DNA of 64,000 nucleotides from Enoplolaimus lenunculus (lineage: Eukaryota; Nematoda; Enoplea; Enoplida; Thoracostomopsidae): positions 1-64,000 of the forward strand of contig JASANG010000633.1 of the NCBI GenBank assembly GCA_030248215.1. Reading direction: 5' to 3'. This document shows, piece by piece, positions 60,214 to 64,000 of this stretch; position 1 is the stretch's first letter, and every line of letters starts with the position of its first letter. The position numbers were made by a program, and so were the translations under genes. The notes beneath the pieces are model-generated. The model searched no databases and had not been told where the DNA came from. It saw only the letters and a list, made by a program, of their open reading frames with translations.

Positions 60214-62202
60214 GATGGCGGCGCACTTTAATAGGCTTCGCCAATCTCAGAAATATTTATTCAGCGCAAATTGTAAAATTTGGGCTCCTAAACAAAAGAC
60301 TCCTCAGGTTACAAAACGGAGAACCCTATTGTGCCTCAATAACCCGGCGTAACGATCGTAAACGATAAACAATTTTCAAAAGCCTAAGCCTAAGTCTAAG
60401 CAAAGAAATAAAAGTAATATGGGCCATCGTTAGGGTAAACGTTACAGATAGGCTTCATTTAAAAAATATAACAATGTGATTGCTGATTTCATGTCCTATT
60501 GCTGTTTATCCACTGGTTTCTGGAAAATTTCCTAAATAAATCAACATATAAAATTGAGATACCCAACAAAATTCCGTGCTCTTGGTATAAATAGTTTCTG
60601 CATCCAGATTTTTAAAATCACCTCTTTAATACAAATTGAAACTTTACCCAAAAATTAAGTAGTAAAACGCAGAGCAACTATTAAAAGTTTGACTAAATTC
60701 TGTTGAATCAAATTTTGCCAATTTTATACGCATAATTTCATTTCAAACTTTTAGATCACATCTCAAAACTTAATCATTTTCGTTTCAGTTGATTTCTTTG
60801 AGCGTCGTCTACGAGGAGGGGGAATTTATATTGCGAGCTTTTTTAATTATAAAAGTAGACGAATGAAAAACTTGCAGAAATTGCACTAAATTTACCAAGC
60901 AACGTGAAATCACAAACTGAACGCATGCCGCGTTTTATGGTTGGTTTCGTTTTATCTTTAAACATACATTATATATCGTAAAATTAAATTTGTATATATC
61001 TACATATATATAATATATTATATATATATTATATATTATATATATTATATATGTCAGTTTTTTCTAATTTATTTAAAAATCAAGTTTTCTGTTGTAAAGT
61101 GTAGCGTTGAAAAATTAACCTCAAATATGAAGGTACTCAATTTGACGTTTTAAATACAGCTTCAAGACCGCCACAAGTGAAAATTATACTTCGAATTGAA
61201 AACGACAAATGTGTGTATAGTGATCAGTGCTAAAATACCAGTTAATTGAGTATATATAGCTTGGTAATCGAATGACTGGCTAAAGTTGAAAATATTTCGA
61301 TCAAAATATTATTATTCGTTGTTAGAAAATAATCGTACGCAGGTGTTCTAAATTATATTTTCGACTCAAAACAAATAAAACGCGCTGAGTTGTTTACGAC
61401 AGAACGCAGTTAAATCAAATTAACATCCTAAGCTATAAGAGAAAGGAAAATCCACTGTATTCAGCTTGTCGATTAGAAGCAGGGTGCAACCGGAGGTAAG
61501 AAACCCGAAGTCAGGCTCAGACTTCAAGTTGCACTGTTCTGTTGTGAAAGCATCGTTAACGGAGTGGAAGCTTGCGAACTGCATCCTGTCAGATTTTCGA
61601 TATATTCTACGCCGAAAAATATATATAATTTCGCACCAACCAATTGCTTTGTTACTGTTGGGTTACAAACAGTAGTTAACACAATAGCTGGGTTTCTGAC
61701 ACCCTACTTTTAAGTGCGACTTGGTATGTACGGGTTAAAGTATTAAGTAAACAACCATTTTGTCGTTTTTGTAAGCGTACTTCTGTTGAGTGAATACTAA
61801 AGTCGCTGACTCAATCCAATATATTTCAGAGTAACAGTTCAGTAATATTAACATTGGTCTAACCGAAATTAGAGACTCCTGGTGCCTCCCCATAAAGCAA
61901 AACTATACCTTCTTGTATATGATTATGGCTCAACATTTGACGTTTATTTGTTTTTGTTAAAAAATTAAGTATCTACTTAAATCGCTGATTTAAGTGTGAC
62001 TTAAGAGTAAATACTTGCAATGCAAGAATAAGTTTCATAAATATAAATGAAATTTCAATTCTGAATGTTACGTTTTTTCTTTTTAAATCTGAATGAAATT
62101 TAATCACCGTCTTGAAACACAGTTCAGTAATATGAAGGAAAAGGCAACTATAAAGTATACATAGTCCAGTTTGGTTTCAGCAATTAAAAACTTGGTTTAA
62201 AT
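60214..62202. other. Intergenic stretch between collagen and second TPPP gene
   Basis: It contains the presumed collagen promoter (no element assigned), a half copy of the CCTAAG element (60361-60425, ends ATATGGGCC), a (TA)n tract (about 60960-61055) and a CCGGAG-family fragment (61480-61535). No exon supported. Confidence 0.55.
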
Positions 62203-62473
62203 TTAACCCCTTCTCACATTGAGTTGCCTGTAGGCAAATCAGCGCAGTGTATATACGTTAAATAGCATATATCGCATTGTGTTTAACAATTGCAACACGT
62301 ATACATAGTACTAAATCACCACAAGTGGTGAGAGCCCCCTCGGGCTCGAGCGCCAAGCTCCTATAGCTGAGTGGTGATAGTATACGCCTCCCACTCCAGT
62401 CACTGGAGTTCGAATCCTAGCATAAAAGTAGGTCTCAGGGGAAATAGAAAATATTCATATGAGAAAGGGTTAA
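62203..62473 (+). mobile_element. piggyBac-like MITE with tRNA-like insert
   Basis: TTAA flanks CCCCTTCTCACATTGAG at the left and ATATGAGAAAGGG at the right. The interior has TAGCTGAGTGG (box A-like), CCTCCCA (Gly-type anticodon loop) and AGTTCGAATCC (box B-like). Same family as 47256-47524, opposite orientation. Confidence 0.82.
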
Positions 62474-62508
62474 GCGAAAAATTTTCAGTTTACTATCTAT
62501 CACCCCTT

Positions 62509-62602
62509 CTCATATTGAGTTGCCTGTTGGAACTCAGCACAGTGTATATACGTTAAATAGGTCTCAGGGGAAATAGAAAATATTCATGTGAGAAAGGGTT
62601 AA
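62509..62602 (+). mobile_element. Internally deleted copy of the TTAA-flanked MITE
   Basis: It keeps the left end (CCCCTTCTCATATTGAG ... TATATACGTTAAATA) joined directly to the right end (GGTCTCAGGGGAAATAG ... GAGAAAGGG, then TTAA). The tRNA-like centre is gone. It lies 36 bp beyond the stop codon of the second TPPP gene and may be in its 3' UTR. Confidence 0.8.
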
Positions 62603-62638
62603 AGAAGGAGTAACTTTAGTATTATTTTAAATAGCAAT

Positions 62639-64000
62639 TTATCGTTTCTGTCGTGCTTCATTCCGTTCCTTTGATGACTGCGAATTGTCAGATAATCGAT
62701 TGTACATTGATTTTGGAATGGTTGATTTCTGTCAAACAAAACGCAAAATAAACTCAAAATACTGTTTGCTAAACTTGTAGAAATTATTAATTTCTTTTTC
62801 AAAGGACAAAAAACAAACGAAAGGTTCGTCTGCCACCGAGTAGCGAATTTTCAATAATAATCTTTCATCAGAATATTCCCTATGCAGTTGTCAGGTTCGG
62901 AAGGAAAAACATCTTCACGCGGGCACGTGTCACGTTTATCTGTAGGATAGTATAGTGGTAGCCAGGTACAAACAATTTTGAAGCAGAAAATTGCCAATTT
63001 TGCGAATGAAAACTTTTTTACAACAACAATATTTGGTCTCACAAATCCAGCATCAAAAATTGGTTAACGCTTTTATTTCGCTCAATTTTAAAGAATTGAA
63101 GATAAACTATAATGGTAAATATTGATTTCACACTACACTCATCCGTAAATGCTTACGGTCGTTCCTTCGTTGGACGGTCCGGATAACGATGTCATTTTCC
63201 TCAAGTAATCGTCCAAAATAGCTTGCGTGTTGCCGTTCGTTTTCTTTGCAGTTGCAATTGCAATATTCAATATGACTTTTTTCGCATGAGGAAAATCAAC
63301 CGATTTTGCTGTTCGCCTGAAAACATGCCTTAAGTTTAATAGTTCAAACAACTGGCAACAAGGTAGTTTGAATTTTATAGTTGGAAAACACTTTTAGTAT
63401 TTTTGATCACACTGTATATTATAATACACATCACGCTATTTTATAATGCTAATGGCTGTTGTCAAGTGTTTTCGGCTTATCTCTGTTCTAAACAGAAATT
63501 TACGTAGCTACAACAACGAACAGCTGCATGCTTTGTATGCACCATATTAGGCAATCCACAATCTCCAAAGTGCAACTGAAAGCAAAAAATTACCGAATTC
63601 AGAGGTGGGAAAAATGTGCCTAAGCTGAACCGGAAGTCAACCAAAATATATAGCGAACCGGCGCTGGCGGTACCAGAAGTATTTTTTGGGGTTTGCCTCA
63701 ATAATTTTGTAACTTTTTACCATTTCCGGTTCTCAAAATTAGCTGTATACAAATCTCGCGGGGGCGGGTGATTGCACAGCACCCTTCTCCATACACTACC
63801 CTTGTTAAACAATGTAAATTCGCTTTTCTTGTTACCCGATAACTTTTGAAAACGCAATGCCAGTCACAATCGTTGTCACCGTTGTTCCGTCAATCACACC
63901 GCTTTCTCGTAACCATTTGTCCATATTTTTTCCTGTCATATTAATTTTTTTGTTAAATCCAATCAATCCGCTGTTACCGTATTTTGCATACGCGTCGAAT
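62639..64000 (-). CDS. TPPP: Second TPPP/p25-alpha paralogue, 5' end outside the window
   Basis: Exons on the minus strand: 63836-64000 (continues beyond the window), 63157-63316 and 62639-62728 (stop TAA). Intron phases (2, then 0) and the 160-bp middle exon match the first TPPP gene exactly. Exon 1 gives FDAYAKYGNSG, MTGKNMDKWLRESGVIDG and TGIAFSKVIG, clear p25-alpha core. The middle exon ends SLSGPSNEGTT like the paralogue's EGPSRGGTT. The last exon codes only 29 residues: RLSD and SSKER align with RLTD and SHKER of the paralogue, but the RFD and [10 protein letters not shown] signature is missing. It may be a diverged short-tail isoform. Acceptor for the last exon is TTTGACAG. Confidence 0.85.

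Overview
This is nuclear DNA of a nematode. The evidence is a complete cuticle-collagen gene (N-terminal cuticle-collagen domain, CC-P-C cluster, Gly-X-Y blocks and a CDHCPPP tail), many short arrays of TTAGGC (the nematode telomere unit), and AT-rich intergenic DNA with GT/AG introns. The cuticle collagen has seven coding exons, more than I recall for typical rhabditid col genes, so an early-branching clade (for example Enoplea or mermithids) is possible; that is a guess. No bacterial, viral or LTR-element genes were recognised.

Layout. (1) 24-12651 is one giant imperfect palindrome: two arms of about 6.1 kb around a 415-base spacer. Each arm holds the same series of short elements in mirror order: hairpin repeats, a CACTGT-ended MITE, an AAATTTTGGCGGG-type minisatellite, a CTGTAG-ended element, candidate exons, a tRNA-like sequence and a repeat also found at 16.2 kb. 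(2) 12.7-33.4 kb is gene-poor and full of small inverted-repeat elements. (3) 33419-35529 (+) is a three-exon TPPP/p25-alpha gene. (4) 35.5-43.4 kb is again gene-poor. (5) 43408-54063 (+) is a chitin-binding gene whose 13 visible coding exons splice in frame into nine six-cysteine CBM14 (peritrophin-A) domains; the first exon was not found. (6) 55255-60213 (-) is the cuticle collagen gene, 297 residues. (7) 62639-64000 (-) is a second, diverged TPPP gene with the same intron positions; its 5' end lies outside the window.

The chitin-binding protein and the collagen are both likely extracellular matrix proteins (eggshell, pharyngeal lining or cuticle). They are convergent, 1.2 kb apart. The TPPP genes encode predicted tubulin-associated proteins. 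Nothing shows that the genes form one pathway.

The most unusual content is a family of non-autonomous DNA elements carrying TTAGGC telomere motifs between terminal inverted repeats that begin GGCCCATG. Twelve near-complete copies lie in the window, and eleven are flanked by an 8-bp direct repeat (six perfect, five with one mismatch). A second, unrelated inverted-repeat element (26678-26864) also carries TTAGGC-like motifs. Further small families include TTAA-flanked (piggyBac-like) MITEs with a tRNA-like insert, TA-flanked MITEs and a 21-bp minisatellite element. Many sit in introns of the chitin-binding and collagen genes.
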